64,000 bases of DNA from Hyphomicrobiales bacterium (GTDB lineage: Bacteria; Pseudomonadota; Alphaproteobacteria; Rhizobiales; Rhizobiaceae), in the NCBI GenBank assembly GCA_900471525.1, contig UCEZ01000032.1, positions 81,195-145,194 of the forward strand. The letters are read 5' to 3'. Each line of letters starts with the position of its first letter. The stretch's first letter is position 1. The notes under the pieces were generated by a model that worked only from the letters and a program-made list of their open reading frames with translations, had not been told where the DNA came from and did not search any database. Shown here piece by piece: positions 43,949 through 52,155 of the stretch. The position numbers and the translations under genes were made by a program.

Positions 43949-44176
43949 TCAGCGGATGGGCGGCCGATCGCGACAATGGGAAGTCGCCCGCCAGCGAGTG
44001 TCATCGCGGATGCGGACAGGCAGATATTGCGGTTGCATCGGCTGCGCCCAGAGGCGCTCGGCATGGCGCACCGTCGCCTCGATGGCGTTTTCAAGTCGGA
44101 TGGAAATTGACTGGCTGATGCCGTTCAATATTCGGGCCAGCGCAAGTGGCTTTGGCTTCGTTTCGAAACTAGACAT
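43949..44176 (-). CDS. Small protein of 75 residues, conserved-box promoter
   Basis: The frame starts MSSFETKPKPLALARILNGIS and continues with a helical, basic stretch (IRLENAIEATVRHAERLW) and an Arg-rich tail. AGGAGG lies nine bases before the ATG on the minus strand, an excellent ribosome-binding site. About 60 bases upstream is ATCTATACGCAGGT (44236-44249), a variant of the box found before the histidine kinase and the sRNA. No family recognised. Confidence 0.6.
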   Translation of the reverse strand: MSSFETKPKPLALARILNGISQSISIRLENAIEATVRHAERLWAQPMQPQYLPVRIRDDTRWRATSHCRDRPPIR

Positions 44177-44235
44177 CGCGTCCTCCTGTTGATGAATGTC
44201 ACGACAAAAGACTACGACCGGAGGGACGTCCGCAC

Positions 44236-44249
44236 ATCTATACGCAGGT
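44236..44249. promoter_or_regulatory. Response-regulator-like box, copy 3
   Basis: ATCTATACGCAGGT matches ACCTATACATAGGT (47567-47580) in 11 of 14 positions and sits 60-73 bases upstream of the 75-residue gene. The shared box near three transcription units of this locus suggests a common regulator. Confidence 0.5.
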
Positions 44250-44418
44250 CTAGTCTGATCTCGCGAAAGGTATGTGCGTGCTGGCCGGCGCCGATTGCAG
44301 ATGGTTAAACCAGCCGAAACCGGCGAGCGGCTTCCGCCTGGATGCGAATGGCGAAGCGCAGAGAGCATTGACCGTATGGCTGCTGACATTGAGGATCGCC
44401 GCGATTTTTTCGCTACAT

Positions 44419-44628
44419 TCAACTGCCGGAAAGGGCTTTGTCGATCGACCTGCGGAGCGATTGAAGCCGTTCGTTGAAACGTGCCGCGTCGATCGTCTCC
44501 GCGGCCTCGTCCCGCCGAAGTTCGCATCGCACTGTGTAGGACCGGCGGGACAGATGGTTGACTAAGCTGACACTCATGGACAGCAATCCGCCTGTCCCTG
44601 ACACGTGGGTGTTCGTGAATGAGAACAT
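44419..44628 (-). CDS. Small protein of 69 residues
   Basis: The frame starts MFSFTNTHVSGTGGLLSMSVSLVNHLSRRSYTVR and ends with a helical stretch (INDRA-like composition: RFNERLQSLRRSIDKALSGS). AAGGAGACAAG directly precedes the ATG on the minus strand, a strong ribosome-binding site. It lies between the 75-residue gene and the receiver-only gene with gaps of more than 200 bases on both sides, so it probably has its own promoter. No family recognised. Confidence 0.55.
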   Translation of the reverse strand: MFSFTNTHVSGTGGLLSMSVSLVNHLSRRSYTVRCELRRDEAAETIDAARFNERLQSLRRSIDKALSGS

Positions 44629-44848
44629 CGTCTTGTCTCCTTGTGCTTGTTGCTTCGGGGGGCCTGCGGCTGGCGAAACGGGGTCGCTTGCCCAGACGAT
44701 GTTGGTCAGGGCATGTTCCGGTGAAACACCGAGTTCTTATTACGGCCGTTCGCGCCAGTCTGGGCCTTACCGAGCCGCGCCGTTTCGATTAGCGACGCCG
44801 CGCCGCGCTATGACTGGAGACTTGGCAATTTCAATTGCCTTTCGGAGG

Positions 44849-45217
44849 TCAGTGACCGAGCGCCAACTCGACGCAACCAATCAGTTTCTCGATATCGACC
44901 GGCTTGCCGAGAAAAGCGAAGGCGCCGCCGTTGATCGCTGTTTTGCGCGTCCGTTCATCCTCGTACGAAGTGACGAAGATCATCGGGGGACGCTCCGGGT
45001 GTTTGTTCAATTCAGCCTGCAGCTCGATCCCACTGAGACCGGGCATCTTCACATCAACGACCATGCAATTGATTGCGGATCGCGGTTCGAAGGCGAGAAA
45101 CTCCTCCGCTGAGGCGAACAACCGGCACTCGTAACCGCAGGACTTGACGAGGTCATCCATGGCTTCACGGATGGCCGCGTCGTCGTCGACGACGGCTATG
45201 GTAGGAACTGGGGGCAA
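44849..45217 (-). CDS. Single-domain response regulator (receiver only)
   Basis: A 122-residue CheY-like receiver without an output domain. Acidic triad in AVVDDD (residues 11-13), phospho-acceptor Asp55 in CMVVDVKMPGLSG, the Thr/Ser site in FVTSYED and Lys in FLGKPV. The FLGKPV segment and sequence style place it with FixJ/FixL-associated receivers. It is 68 bases downstream of the FixJ-like regulator gene and in the same orientation, so it may act as phosphate sink or competitor for the kinase. Confidence 0.88.
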   Translation of the reverse strand: MPPVPTIAVVDDDAAIREAMDDLVKSCGYECRLFASAEEFLAFEPRSAINCMVVDVKMPGLSGIELQAELNKHPERPPMIFVTSYEDERTRKTAINGGAFAFLGKPVDIEKLIGCVELALGH

Positions 45218-45285
45218 TGAAACGACCTTTTCTGACTGCTTTCTTACCCCTTTTATGCGCTCATGCCCGCTTCAAGGATACCATA

Positions 45286-45942
45286 CTAAGATACAGGTGG
45301 TCGTTCGCCTTCGCCCAGCATTTCGGTCTTTCGCACCAGCTCGGCGACCGAGCGAACTTCCATTTTCCGCATCACATTGCCGCGATGCAGTTTCACCGTG
45401 ACCTCGCTGATGCCAAGCTCATAGGCGATCTGCTTGTTCATCAGCCCCTTGACCACGGCCTCCATGACCTCGCGCTCGCGTGGCGTGAGGCTTCCCGCAA
45501 GCGAGGCGACGGCTTCACTTTGCGCACTCTGGCGCCGGCGTGCTGCGTCGCGTTCCATCGCCGCTGCCACCGCATCGAGAATGTCCTGATCCTTGAATGG
45601 CTTGGTCAGAAAATCGACGGCGCCGGCCTTCATAGCCCGCACGCTCATCGGTATGTCCCCGAATCCGGTCATGAAGACGATGGGCATCTGGCAGCCAATG
45701 CGCTCCAGCTGGGTCTGGAAATCCAGTCCACTGACACCAGGCAACCGGACATCGAGGAGAATGCAGCCCGGACGATTGAAATTCGCGGTTTCCATGAAGG
45801 CCGTCGCGCTCTCGAACGCCTCTGCGTCGAACTTCATCGAGCGAAACAGATCCGTCAGTGCTTCTCGCATCGACAGGTCGTCATCGATGATGAAGACCAC
45901 GGGTCCAGGCGGTTCCTTTTGCAGCTTGCGTGCGTCAGGCAT
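45286..45942 (-). CDS. FixJ-like response regulator (receiver + LuxR HTH)
   Basis: A 218-residue regulator. The receiver has FIIDDD at 18-22, phospho-acceptor Asp64 in CILLDVRLPGVSG, VFMTGFGDIPMSVRAMKAGAVDFLTKPF with the conserved Thr and Lys. The C-terminal LuxR-type HTH reads LTPREREVMEAVVKGLMNKQIAYELGISEVTVKLHRGNVMRKM. The start overlaps the kinase gene by eight bases, so the pair is translated together. It is the best candidate for binding the ACCTAT-N2-ATAGGT boxes of this locus. Confidence 0.9.
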   Translation of the reverse strand: MPDARKLQKEPPGPVVFIIDDDLSMREALTDLFRSMKFDAEAFESATAFMETANFNRPGCILLDVRLPGVSGLDFQTQLERIGCQMPIVFMTGFGDIPMSVRAMKAGAVDFLTKPFKDQDILDAVAAAMERDAARRRQSAQSEAVASLAGSLTPREREVMEAVVKGLMNKQIAYELGISEVTVKLHRGNVMRKMEVRSVAELVRKTEMLGEGERPPVS

Positions 45943-47515
45943 GTTCCACCTCCGGCTTTATCAGCAGGCGCATCTCGAAGATCGCGCCACCCTCGGGATG
46001 GTTGGTTCCTTCCAGCTTTCCGCCACGGGCCTCCAGCGTGCTGCGGCAAATGGACAAGCCCATGCCCATGCCGGTCGCCTTCGTCGTGAAAAACGGCGCG
46101 AACAGCTTGTTCTTCGCATCATCGGTGATCCCAGGCCCGGAGTCACGCACGGCAATACAAACATGTTCGATATCCGGCCGCTCCATCGTTATCCTGATGA
46201 TCCGTTCCGGATTGCCGGCCTCATCCATTGCCTGGATAGCATTGGTGATGAGATTGATCAGCACTTGCTGTAGCTCGATCTTCACTGCCGAGACAGGCGG
46301 GATGTCGGGCTTCCGATCAACAAGCACGGTTGTCCCGCTGCGCTGCAGTTCGTGCTCCATCAACGCCATCGTTTCGTCCACCAGCCTGTCCAGGCTGACG
46401 CTCTCGAGCTTGTTGCTCGAGAGGGAAAGGTGACTGCGCGTGTTCTGGATGATTTCACTTGCCCGCTGGCTGTCACGGATCATTCTTTCGGCCGAGCGGC
46501 GCACGGCGGCGAGATCCGGCGGGTCGCGATCGAGCCATCTCAGCAGCGTTTGCGAATTGACGACGATCGCGCCGAGCGGCTGGTTGAGCTCATGGGCAAG
46601 TGATGCCGACATCGCCCCAACGGTCGCGGCTTTCGACGCCTTCGTCAACTCAGCCTGGGCTTCTGCCAGGGCCTTCAGTGCCATTTCGCGCTGGGTAATA
46701 TCGACCATGCTGACGACGACGCGGTTGAAGGCGGCGGGATCTTCAGGGAAGCTGACGCTGAACAGGACGAGCTTGTCCTCGCCATTGTCGGCCCGTACCT
46801 CTACCTTGTCTTCGAAGACCCTTTCGCCATCCATAATCGCTTGAAGCACGTCAAGGAATTTCTCCTGCCCGCGAATGATGGAGCGCCGCAGAACACCGGC
46901 CGCGGAGGACTCGGGACCCAGCATCTCGCGCGCCGCTTCGTTCGCCGCGACCACCCTGATGAGATCGACGCAATGATCGACAACGGCGGGATTGGCACGT
47001 GCATGCGCCTTGATATCGGTGACGCCCTGAGCCCGGACATCCATCAGATAGCTGCGCAGCTTCGAATAGTCGCGCTCCCAGAGCGCAACGCGGGTGCGGT
47101 CGAAAATGGAGCGGTATCGGGCTTCGCTTTCCTTCAGTGCGGAATTGATCGAAAGCAGGGTGACGCGGGCTGTCTCCGTCTTCAGGAGCAGCATGGTCGT
47201 CACCAACAGCGCAGCAAGGGCAACGATCAGACGGATCGTCGACTGGAGATCTGCACTGTTACCATGAGTCACGACATAGGAGAGAAGCGTCAGGGCGGCA
47301 CATACGGCTGCGATGACAAGCAGGCCGATGCGCGTTGTTGCCTGGGCGGCGAGCAACATGGTGATGACATAGAGAACCGCGATCGCGCCCTCGATGTCCG
47401 TGTAGGTATCGACATAAAAGACTGCTGTGGCAAGCGCCACTGCAATCACGCCGAGGGCCAGGTTGTGACCTCCTTGCGCTTCGCCAGCGCGAAGTATTGT
47501 TGACGTTATAGACAT
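45935..47515 (-). CDS. Membrane sensor histidine kinase (FixL/NodV-like)
   Basis: A 526-residue kinase. Four hydrophobic segments within residues 18-112 form a membrane anchor with short loops. A PAS-like region follows (about 125-275, starting ALKESEARYRSIFDRTRVALWERD). The dimerisation domain has His308 in SLAHELNQPLGAIVVNSQTLLRWL, as in FixL/DctB-like kinases. The ATPase domain has NLITNAIQAM (N-box), RDSGPGIT and GMGMGLSICRS. Cue unknown; the PAS region shows no haem His signature that I can assign. It overlaps the regulator gene downstream. Confidence 0.88.
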   Translation of the reverse strand: MSITSTILRAGEAQGGHNLALGVIAVALATAVFYVDTYTDIEGAIAVLYVITMLLAAQATTRIGLLVIAAVCAALTLLSYVVTHGNSADLQSTIRLIVALAALLVTTMLLLKTETARVTLLSINSALKESEARYRSIFDRTRVALWERDYSKLRSYLMDVRAQGVTDIKAHARANPAVVDHCVDLIRVVAANEAAREMLGPESSAAGVLRRSIIRGQEKFLDVLQAIMDGERVFEDKVEVRADNGEDKLVLFSVSFPEDPAAFNRVVVSMVDITQREMALKALAEAQAELTKASKAATVGAMSASLAHELNQPLGAIVVNSQTLLRWLDRDPPDLAAVRRSAERMIRDSQRASEIIQNTRSHLSLSSNKLESVSLDRLVDETMALMEHELQRSGTTVLVDRKPDIPPVSAVKIELQQVLINLITNAIQAMDEAGNPERIIRITMERPDIEHVCIAVRDSGPGITDDAKNKLFAPFFTTKATGMGMGLSICRSTLEARGGKLEGTNHPEGGAIFEMRLLIKPEVEHA

Positions 47516-47891
47516 TTTCCCCCCGTCTATTTGGTCGCCAGCATATCCGGTTACGGGCGCGATCTAACCTATACATAGGTGTGGTTCGCTGGGCAGGAAC
47601 AGCCATATCGTTCAAAACCGGTCGTCGTCTTGTAGGATAGCATCGCTATTCAGCACAGATGTCGGGTGCCGGCATTTGCGGACGTTTCCGCGTTGCCGCC
47701 TGTCGACCACGCGGTCTTCTCCTGTGCGACCAGCTAACGCGACCGAGTGCCGAAAAGCTGGGTGCAGCAAACCGAAGGATATTGCTCCCATGAGCGTTAC
47801 CAGCGGCAAGATCGGCGATTGCGATTGGCTGCTCGATGCCGGCTTTCGACAACATGTCCTCGGGCCAACTTGAAACCGATGCGGCTCTTAC
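47516..47891. other. Kinase leader region without a supported gene
   Basis: Contains the ACCTATACATAGGT box at 47567-47580, 52 bases upstream of the kinase start. A 69-codon minus-strand frame at 47646-47855 has weak spacing of its ribosome-binding site and an Arg-rich tail; it is not called. Confidence 0.45.
47567..47580. promoter_or_regulatory. Response-regulator-like box, copy 1
   Basis: ACCTAT-AC-ATAGGT is a 6-bp perfect inverted repeat with a 2-base centre, 52-65 bases upstream of the histidine kinase ATG. Related copies lie at 44236-44249 and 48058-48071. The position fits an activator site just upstream of a promoter. Confidence 0.6.
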
Positions 47892-48030
47892 AAAAAAGGC
47901 CGTCTCCAGCGGAGGAGACGGCCTGAGAGGCGGACCTTGGGGGGATCCGCAGCTCCGGTGGAGGGGACACCGAAGCCTGGTAGCCGGGAGGATGCTACCC
48001 GCCTCAGGGAGGGGTTGAGGCGACGGGTAA
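47892..48030 (-). ncRNA. Multi-hairpin small RNA with anti-Shine-Dalgarno loops
   Basis: Reading the minus strand from about 48030, four hairpins follow one another. They are at 48027-47998 (loop ACCCCUCCC), 47999-47979 (loop AUCCUCCCG), 47976-47952 (loop UCCCCUC) and 47950-47930 (loop CCCCCCAAG). A 10-bp GGCCGUCUCC/GGAGACGGCC hairpin at 47923-47898 is then followed by six U. The last is a textbook intrinsic terminator and fixes the strand. C-rich CCUCC loops resemble the Cuckoo/CcsR sRNAs of alphaproteobacteria, which bind purine-rich ribosome-binding sites. No coding frame fits. The 5' end is estimated. Confidence 0.75.
47898..47923 (-). terminator. Intrinsic terminator of the small RNA
   Basis: Perfect 10-bp stem (47898-47907 with 47914-47923), 6-base loop, followed on the minus strand by TTTTTT (47897-47892). 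It would also insulate the kinase gene from transcription coming from the IclR side. Confidence 0.85.
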
Positions 48031-48057
48031 ATGGTAGACTCGTGCGGCAGATCGCGT

Positions 48058-48071
48058 AACTACACATAGGT
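48058..48071. promoter_or_regulatory. Response-regulator-like box, copy 2
   Basis: AACTACACATAGGT matches copy 1 in 12 of 14 positions and lies about 30-40 bases upstream of the estimated 5' end of the small RNA. The next bases, TATAGG on the plus strand (48071-48076), extend a second half-site. Confidence 0.55.
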
Positions 48072-48228
48072 ATAGGCCCGGCTAGATGTTCCTGCGTGGC
48101 TACGGAGACAAGGTTAAAGCGTAGCTATTTGAGTCCAATGTGCGCGACTTCCAGGGCGATACTGAACTGAATGCCTGGATCGGCGAGGGAAGTCATGGAT
48201 GCTGTGCAGAGCGTCGATCTTGTTGAAT

Positions 48229-49077
48229 TCACCCCGTATTGAGTACCACCCGTCCCCCCATCGCCCGAGTCACTCCCTCCGCCGCCGCCCGCACTACCGG
48301 CCCCAGTTCTTCAAGCTTCCCGTCCGGCAGCCTGACCGCCGGCCCTGATACCGAAATCCCGGCGATGGCTTCGCCGTATTCGTTGAAGATCGGGGCGGCG
48401 AGGCAGCGCATGCCGAGCGTGTGTTCCTCGTCGTCGATCGACCAACCGCGGGTGCGGATGGTTTCGAGGTCGGTGATGAGCTTGGGCAGGGTGTCGCGGG
48501 TTTTTTCGGTGAAGCGGGGAAGGGTGTGGGTCGAGAGGAGGCGTTCGATCTCGGCGTCGCCCCAGGTGGAGAGGATGGCTTTACCGATACCGGAGGCATG
48601 GATCGGGCCGCGGCGGCCGGGGCGGAAGAAGGCGCGCATCGGGGCGTGGCTTTCGACCTGCGAGATGAAGACGACATCGCCGCCATCCTCGATGCCGATA
48701 TTGGCGGTTTCGCCCGAATGTTCCATCAGGTGTTTCAGGAAGGGGCGGCTGATCGTGCCGAGCTTGCGGAAGCGCAGGAAGGCATTGCCGATCTCGAAGG
48801 CTTTGAGCCCGATGGTCCAGGCGCCGGTCTCGGCATCGTGGGCGACCATGCCGTGATTGGCAAGCGAAGTCAGCAGCCGGTGGACGGTGGAGGGCGCCAT
48901 GCCGGACTGGTCGGAAAGGTCGGTCAGCGCCGCGCCATCCGACGATGCCACGAGATCGAGCAGCTTCAGGCTGCGGTCGAGCACCTGGACGGAGGAGGGG
49001 GCAGCGTTTTCATTCGCCTTGCGGCCCGGCCTGGCGCGCAATTGATCCTGTCTCGTTGGTTGCGGCTTGTCGGGCAT
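48229..49077 (-). CDS. IclR-family transcriptional regulator of the glyoxylate operon
   Basis: A 282-residue regulator. An Arg-rich N-terminal tail precedes the IclR winged helix (VQVLDRSLKLLDLVASSDGAALTDLSDQSGMAPSTVHRLLTSLANHGMV) and the effector domain (GEAIAGISVSGPAVRL). GGAG six bases before the ATG at 49077 supports that start over the longer frame. It is divergent from gcl, the arrangement of AllR/GclR-type repressors that respond to glyoxylate. A palindrome upstream of gcl fits an IclR box. Effector identity is inferred from context. Confidence 0.87.
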   Translation of the reverse strand: MPDKPQPTRQDQLRARPGRKANENAAPSSVQVLDRSLKLLDLVASSDGAALTDLSDQSGMAPSTVHRLLTSLANHGMVAHDAETGAWTIGLKAFEIGNAFLRFRKLGTISRPFLKHLMEHSGETANIGIEDGGDVVFISQVESHAPMRAFFRPGRRGPIHASGIGKAILSTWGDAEIERLLSTHTLPRFTEKTRDTLPKLITDLETIRTRGWSIDDEEHTLGMRCLAAPIFNEYGEAIAGISVSGPAVRLPDGKLEELGPVVRAAAEGVTRAMGGRVVLNTG

Positions 49078-49220
49078 GTCGGCTCCGTGTTGTCTCATGG
49101 TCCATGACATATTGCATCGTTGCTGAAAGCGGAACGGCTTTGGGGTGCATTCGGTGTTTCGAAGGGCGCCGGCGGCGTGTTTTCATCATGCTGCGGCACC
49201 CTGGAATTCTGCGTTGGCGG

Positions 49221-49366
49221 CCCCTCACCCTAGCCCTCTCCCCGCACGCGGGGAGAGGGGAGGATCGAGTTCGGCGCGACCGGCGCAGCAAACTTTCGCC
49301 CATTGATTTCGGAGACGACCGCTTTGCGCCACCTTCTCCCCGCTGGGGAGAAGAGGGAGAGCGCGG
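49221..49366. repeat. RIME-like intergenic repeat with two palindromes
   Basis: The first palindrome has a 12-bp stem, CCCTCTCCCCGC (49234-49245) with GCGGGGAGAGGG (49248-49259). The second has a 9-bp stem, CTTCTCCCC (49333-49341) with GGGGAGAAG (49345-49353). Together with the CCCCTCACCCTAGCC lead-in this matches what I know of the roughly 130-bp rhizobial intergenic mosaic elements (RIME). It lies between the IclR gene and gcl. Confidence 0.75.
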
Positions 49367-49451
49367 TCATCGCCTGAAATCCATCGGCACTTACCATGCT
49401 GCCGGAAGTTCCCATTCATGTCGGATTCGTTGAAAATGTTTATTTCCATAT

Positions 49452-49470
49452 AATGGGAATTATTTCCATT
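49452..49470. promoter_or_regulatory. Candidate IclR operator upstream of gcl
   Basis: AATGGGAATTATTTCCATT is a near-perfect palindrome around a central TTA, of the TGGAAA/TTTCCA style used by IclR-family proteins. A direct repeat TATTTCCAT occurs at 49441-49449 and 49461-49469. The region is much more AT-rich than its surroundings and ends 61 bases before the gcl start, so it overlaps the probable promoter. Confidence 0.6.
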
Positions 49471-49531
49471 ATATCGTTGCGACCTTTTGAAAATGGATTA
49501 ACCTCATTCTCACAAGATGGAGGAAATAGTC

Positions 49532-51316
49532 ATGGCGAAAATGCGCGCTGTCGATGCGGCGGTTCTGGTTCTGGAGAAGGAAGGCGTCGATTGCGCTTTC
49601 GGCGTTCCGGGTGCCGCGATCAATCCCTTTTATTCGGCGCTGAAGGCGCGCGGCTCGGTGCGTCATATCCTGGCGCGGCATGTCGAGGGCGCTTCCCATA
49701 TGGCGGAAGGCTATACCCGCGCCAAACATGGCAATATCGGCGTCTGCATCGGCACCTCGGGTCCGGCCGGCACCGACATGATCACCGGGCTTTATTCGGC
49801 TCAAGCGGATTCGATCCCGATTCTCTGCATCACCGGCCAGGCGCCGCGCGCCCGGCTCGACAAGGAGGATTTCCAGGCGGTCGATATCGCCAAGATCGCA
49901 GGCCCGCTGACCAAGTGGGCGGTCACCGTCATGGAACCGGCGCTGGTGCCGTTCGTCTTCCAGAAGGCGTTTCACCTTATGCGCTCGGGCCGTCCCGGAC
50001 CGGTGCTGATCGACCTGCCGGTCGATGTGCAGCTGGCTGAAATCGAGTTCGATGTCGATACCTATGCGTCGCTCGGCGCCTACAAGCCGGCGGCGACGCG
50101 GGCACAGGCGGAAAAGGCGATCGCCATGCTGAACGAAGCGGAGCGTCCGCTGATCGTTGCCGGCGGCGGCATCATCAACGCCGATGCCTCCGACCTGCTC
50201 ACCGAATTCGCCGAGATCACCGGTATTCCCGTCATCCCGACGCTGATGGGCTGGGGCACGATCCCGGACGATCATCCGCTGATGGCCGGCATGTGCGGGC
50301 TGCAGACATCGCACCGCTACGGCAATGCCAATCTGCTCGCCTCCGACTTCGTGCTCGGTGTCGGCAACCGCTGGGCCAACCGCCATACCGGCAACGTTCC
50401 GACCTATACGGAAGGCCGCAAGTTCGTGCATGTCGATATCGAGCCGACCCAGATCGGCCGCGTCTTTGCGCCGGATTTCGGCATCGTCTCGGATGCGGGC
50501 GCAGCGTTGAAGCTGTTCCTCGATGTTGCGACGGAATGGAAGACGGCGGGCAAGCTGAAGGACTGGTCGGGTTGGGCGGAAGAATGCCGCGAGCGCAAGC
50601 GGACCATGCTGCGCAAGACGCATTTCGACCAGACGCCGCTCAAGCCACAACGTGTCTACGAGGAAATGAACAAGGCGTTCGGCCGCGACACCTGCTACGT
50701 CTCGACCATCGGGCTCAGCCAGATTGCCGGTGCGCAGTTCCTGCATGTCTACAAGCCGCGCAACTGGATCAATTGCGGCCAGGCAGGCCCGCTCGGTTGG
50801 ACGCTGCCGGCAGCGCTCGGCGTGCGTGCCGCGGATCCGGACCGGCCGATCGTGGCGCTCTCGGGCGACTATGATTTCCAGTTCATGATCGAGGAACTGG
50901 CCGTCGGCGCCCAGCACAAGCTGCCCTACCTGCATGTGGTCGTGAACAATTCCTATCTCGGCCTCATCCGCCAGGCGCAGCGCGGGCTGAACATGGATTT
51001 CGAGGTGAGCCTTGCCTTCGACAACATCAACGCATCCGGCGATGCGGAGAAGGGTTACGGCGTCGATCACGTCGCGGTGGCCGAAGGGCTGGGCTGCAAG
51101 GCGATCCGGGTCAGAAGCCCGAACGAGTTCCAGGAAGCGTTTGCCAAGGCCAAGGCATTGATGGACGAGCATCAGGTGCCGGTTGTCATCGAATTCATCC
51201 TTGAGCGGGTCACCAATATTTCGATGGGCGCCGACATCAACGCGGTGGTCGAGTTCGAGGAGCTGGCCGAACGCGGCGAGGATGCCCCGACGGCGATCAT
51301 GGCACTGCTCGACTAA
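49532..51316 (+). CDS. gcl: Glyoxylate carboligase (tartronate-semialdehyde synthase)
   Basis: A 594-residue ThDP enzyme that joins two glyoxylates to tartronate semialdehyde and CO2. Length equals the E. coli enzyme (593). The decisive feature is [18 protein letters not shown]: the Val takes the place of the catalytic Glu that almost all ThDP enzymes keep, a hallmark of Gcl. The ThDP-binding region is [38 protein letters not shown] lies upstream of the ATG at 49532. It heads an operon with hyi, a tartronate semialdehyde reductase and glycerate kinase. Confidence 0.95.
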   Translation: MAKMRAVDAAVLVLEKEGVDCAFGVPGAAINPFYSALKARGSVRHILARHVEGASHMAEGYTRAKHGNIGVCIGTSGPAGTDMITGLYSAQADSIPILCITGQAPRARLDKEDFQAVDIAKIAGPLTKWAVTVMEPALVPFVFQKAFHLMRSGRPGPVLIDLPVDVQLAEIEFDVDTYASLGAYKPAATRAQAEKAIAMLNEAERPLIVAGGGIINADASDLLTEFAEITGIPVIPTLMGWGTIPDDHPLMAGMCGLQTSHRYGNANLLASDFVLGVGNRWANRHTGNVPTYTEGRKFVHVDIEPTQIGRVFAPDFGIVSDAGAALKLFLDVATEWKTAGKLKDWSGWAEECRERKRTMLRKTHFDQTPLKPQRVYEEMNKAFGRDTCYVSTIGLSQIAGAQFLHVYKPRNWINCGQAGPLGWTLPAALGVRAADPDRPIVALSGDYDFQFMIEELAVGAQHKLPYLHVVVNNSYLGLIRQAQRGLNMDFEVSLAFDNINASGDAEKGYGVDHVAVAEGLGCKAIRVRSPNEFQEAFAKAKALMDEHQVPVVIEFILERVTNISMGADINAVVEFEELAERGEDAPTAIMALLD

Positions 51317-51337
51317 TCAGAAGGACGGAGGATTTTC

Positions 51338-52150
51338 ATGCCAAAATTTGCGGCAAACCTGACCATGCTTTTCAACGAGGTGCCATTCCTCGACCGTTTC
51401 GCTCTGGCCGCCAAGGCCGGTTTCACGGCGGTGGAATATCTCTTTCCCTATGATTTCGACGCCAAGGCGCTGAAGGCGGCGCTTGAAGTCAACGGCCTGA
51501 GCCAAGTGCTGCATAACCTGCCGGCCGGCGACTGGGCGGGCGGCGAGCGCGGTATCGCGGTTCTGCCCGACCGGATCGACGAATTCCGCCGCGGCGTCGC
51601 CTCGGCCATCGACTATGCAACCGCGCTCGGCTGCACCCAGATCAACTGCCTGTCGGGCATTGCGCCGGTTGGCGTGTCGGACGCGGTGCTGCGGGCCACG
51701 TATGTTGCCAACCTGCGGCTGGCCGCCGCAGAACTGGGCAAGCACGGCATCCGCCTTTTGATCGAGCCGATCAACCGCTTCGATATTCCGGGCTTCTACC
51801 TCAACACGGTGGAGCAGGCGGCGTCGATCATCAAGGAAGTGGGCAGCGACAACCTGCTCATCCAGTACGACCTCTACCACCAGCAGCGGACAGAGGGCGA
51901 ACTGATCGGCACGTTCAAGAAGCACCAGGCGCAGATCGCTCACGTCCAACTTGCCGATAATCCGGGCCGCAACGAACCGGGCACCGGCGAGATCAACTAT
52001 CCCTTCGTCTTCGAAGCGCTGGATGCGGCCGGATATGACGGCTTCATCGGCTGCGAATACAAGCCGCGCACCACGACATCCGAAGGGCTCGGCTGGCTTG
52101 CCGCCACCAAATCCGCCCGCGGCGCAGACATCATCAAGATCAGGAGTTAA
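51338..52150 (+). CDS. hyi: Hydroxypyruvate isomerase
   Basis: A 270-residue TIM-barrel isomerase that interconverts hydroxypyruvate and tartronate semialdehyde. It starts MPKFAANLTMLFNEVPFLDRFALAAKAGFTAVEYLFPYDF and contains RLLIEPINRFDIPGFYLNTVEQA, IQYDLYHQQRTEGEL and IAHVQLADNPGRNEPGTGEINYPF, with the two metal-binding Glu, Asp and His of the family. GGACGGAGG precedes the ATG. It follows gcl by 21 bases. Confidence 0.93.
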   Translation: MPKFAANLTMLFNEVPFLDRFALAAKAGFTAVEYLFPYDFDAKALKAALEVNGLSQVLHNLPAGDWAGGERGIAVLPDRIDEFRRGVASAIDYATALGCTQINCLSGIAPVGVSDAVLRATYVANLRLAAAELGKHGIRLLIEPINRFDIPGFYLNTVEQAASIIKEVGSDNLLIQYDLYHQQRTEGELIGTFKKHQAQIAHVQLADNPGRNEPGTGEINYPFVFEALDAAGYDGFIGCEYKPRTTTSEGLGWLAATKSARGADIIKIRS

Positions 52151-52155
52151 GCATC

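Noticed and set aside
47646..47855. 69-codon minus-strand frame upstream of the kinase
   Set aside because: GAGG is only two bases from the ATG, the C-terminal half is Arg-rich and it lies just after the sRNA terminator. It could be real but is not supported.
47898..48027. Hairpin array read as a plus-strand element (riboswitch or leader)
   Set aside because: The only U-run lies on the minus-strand side of the last stem; on the plus strand no terminator or downstream gene in that orientation exists.
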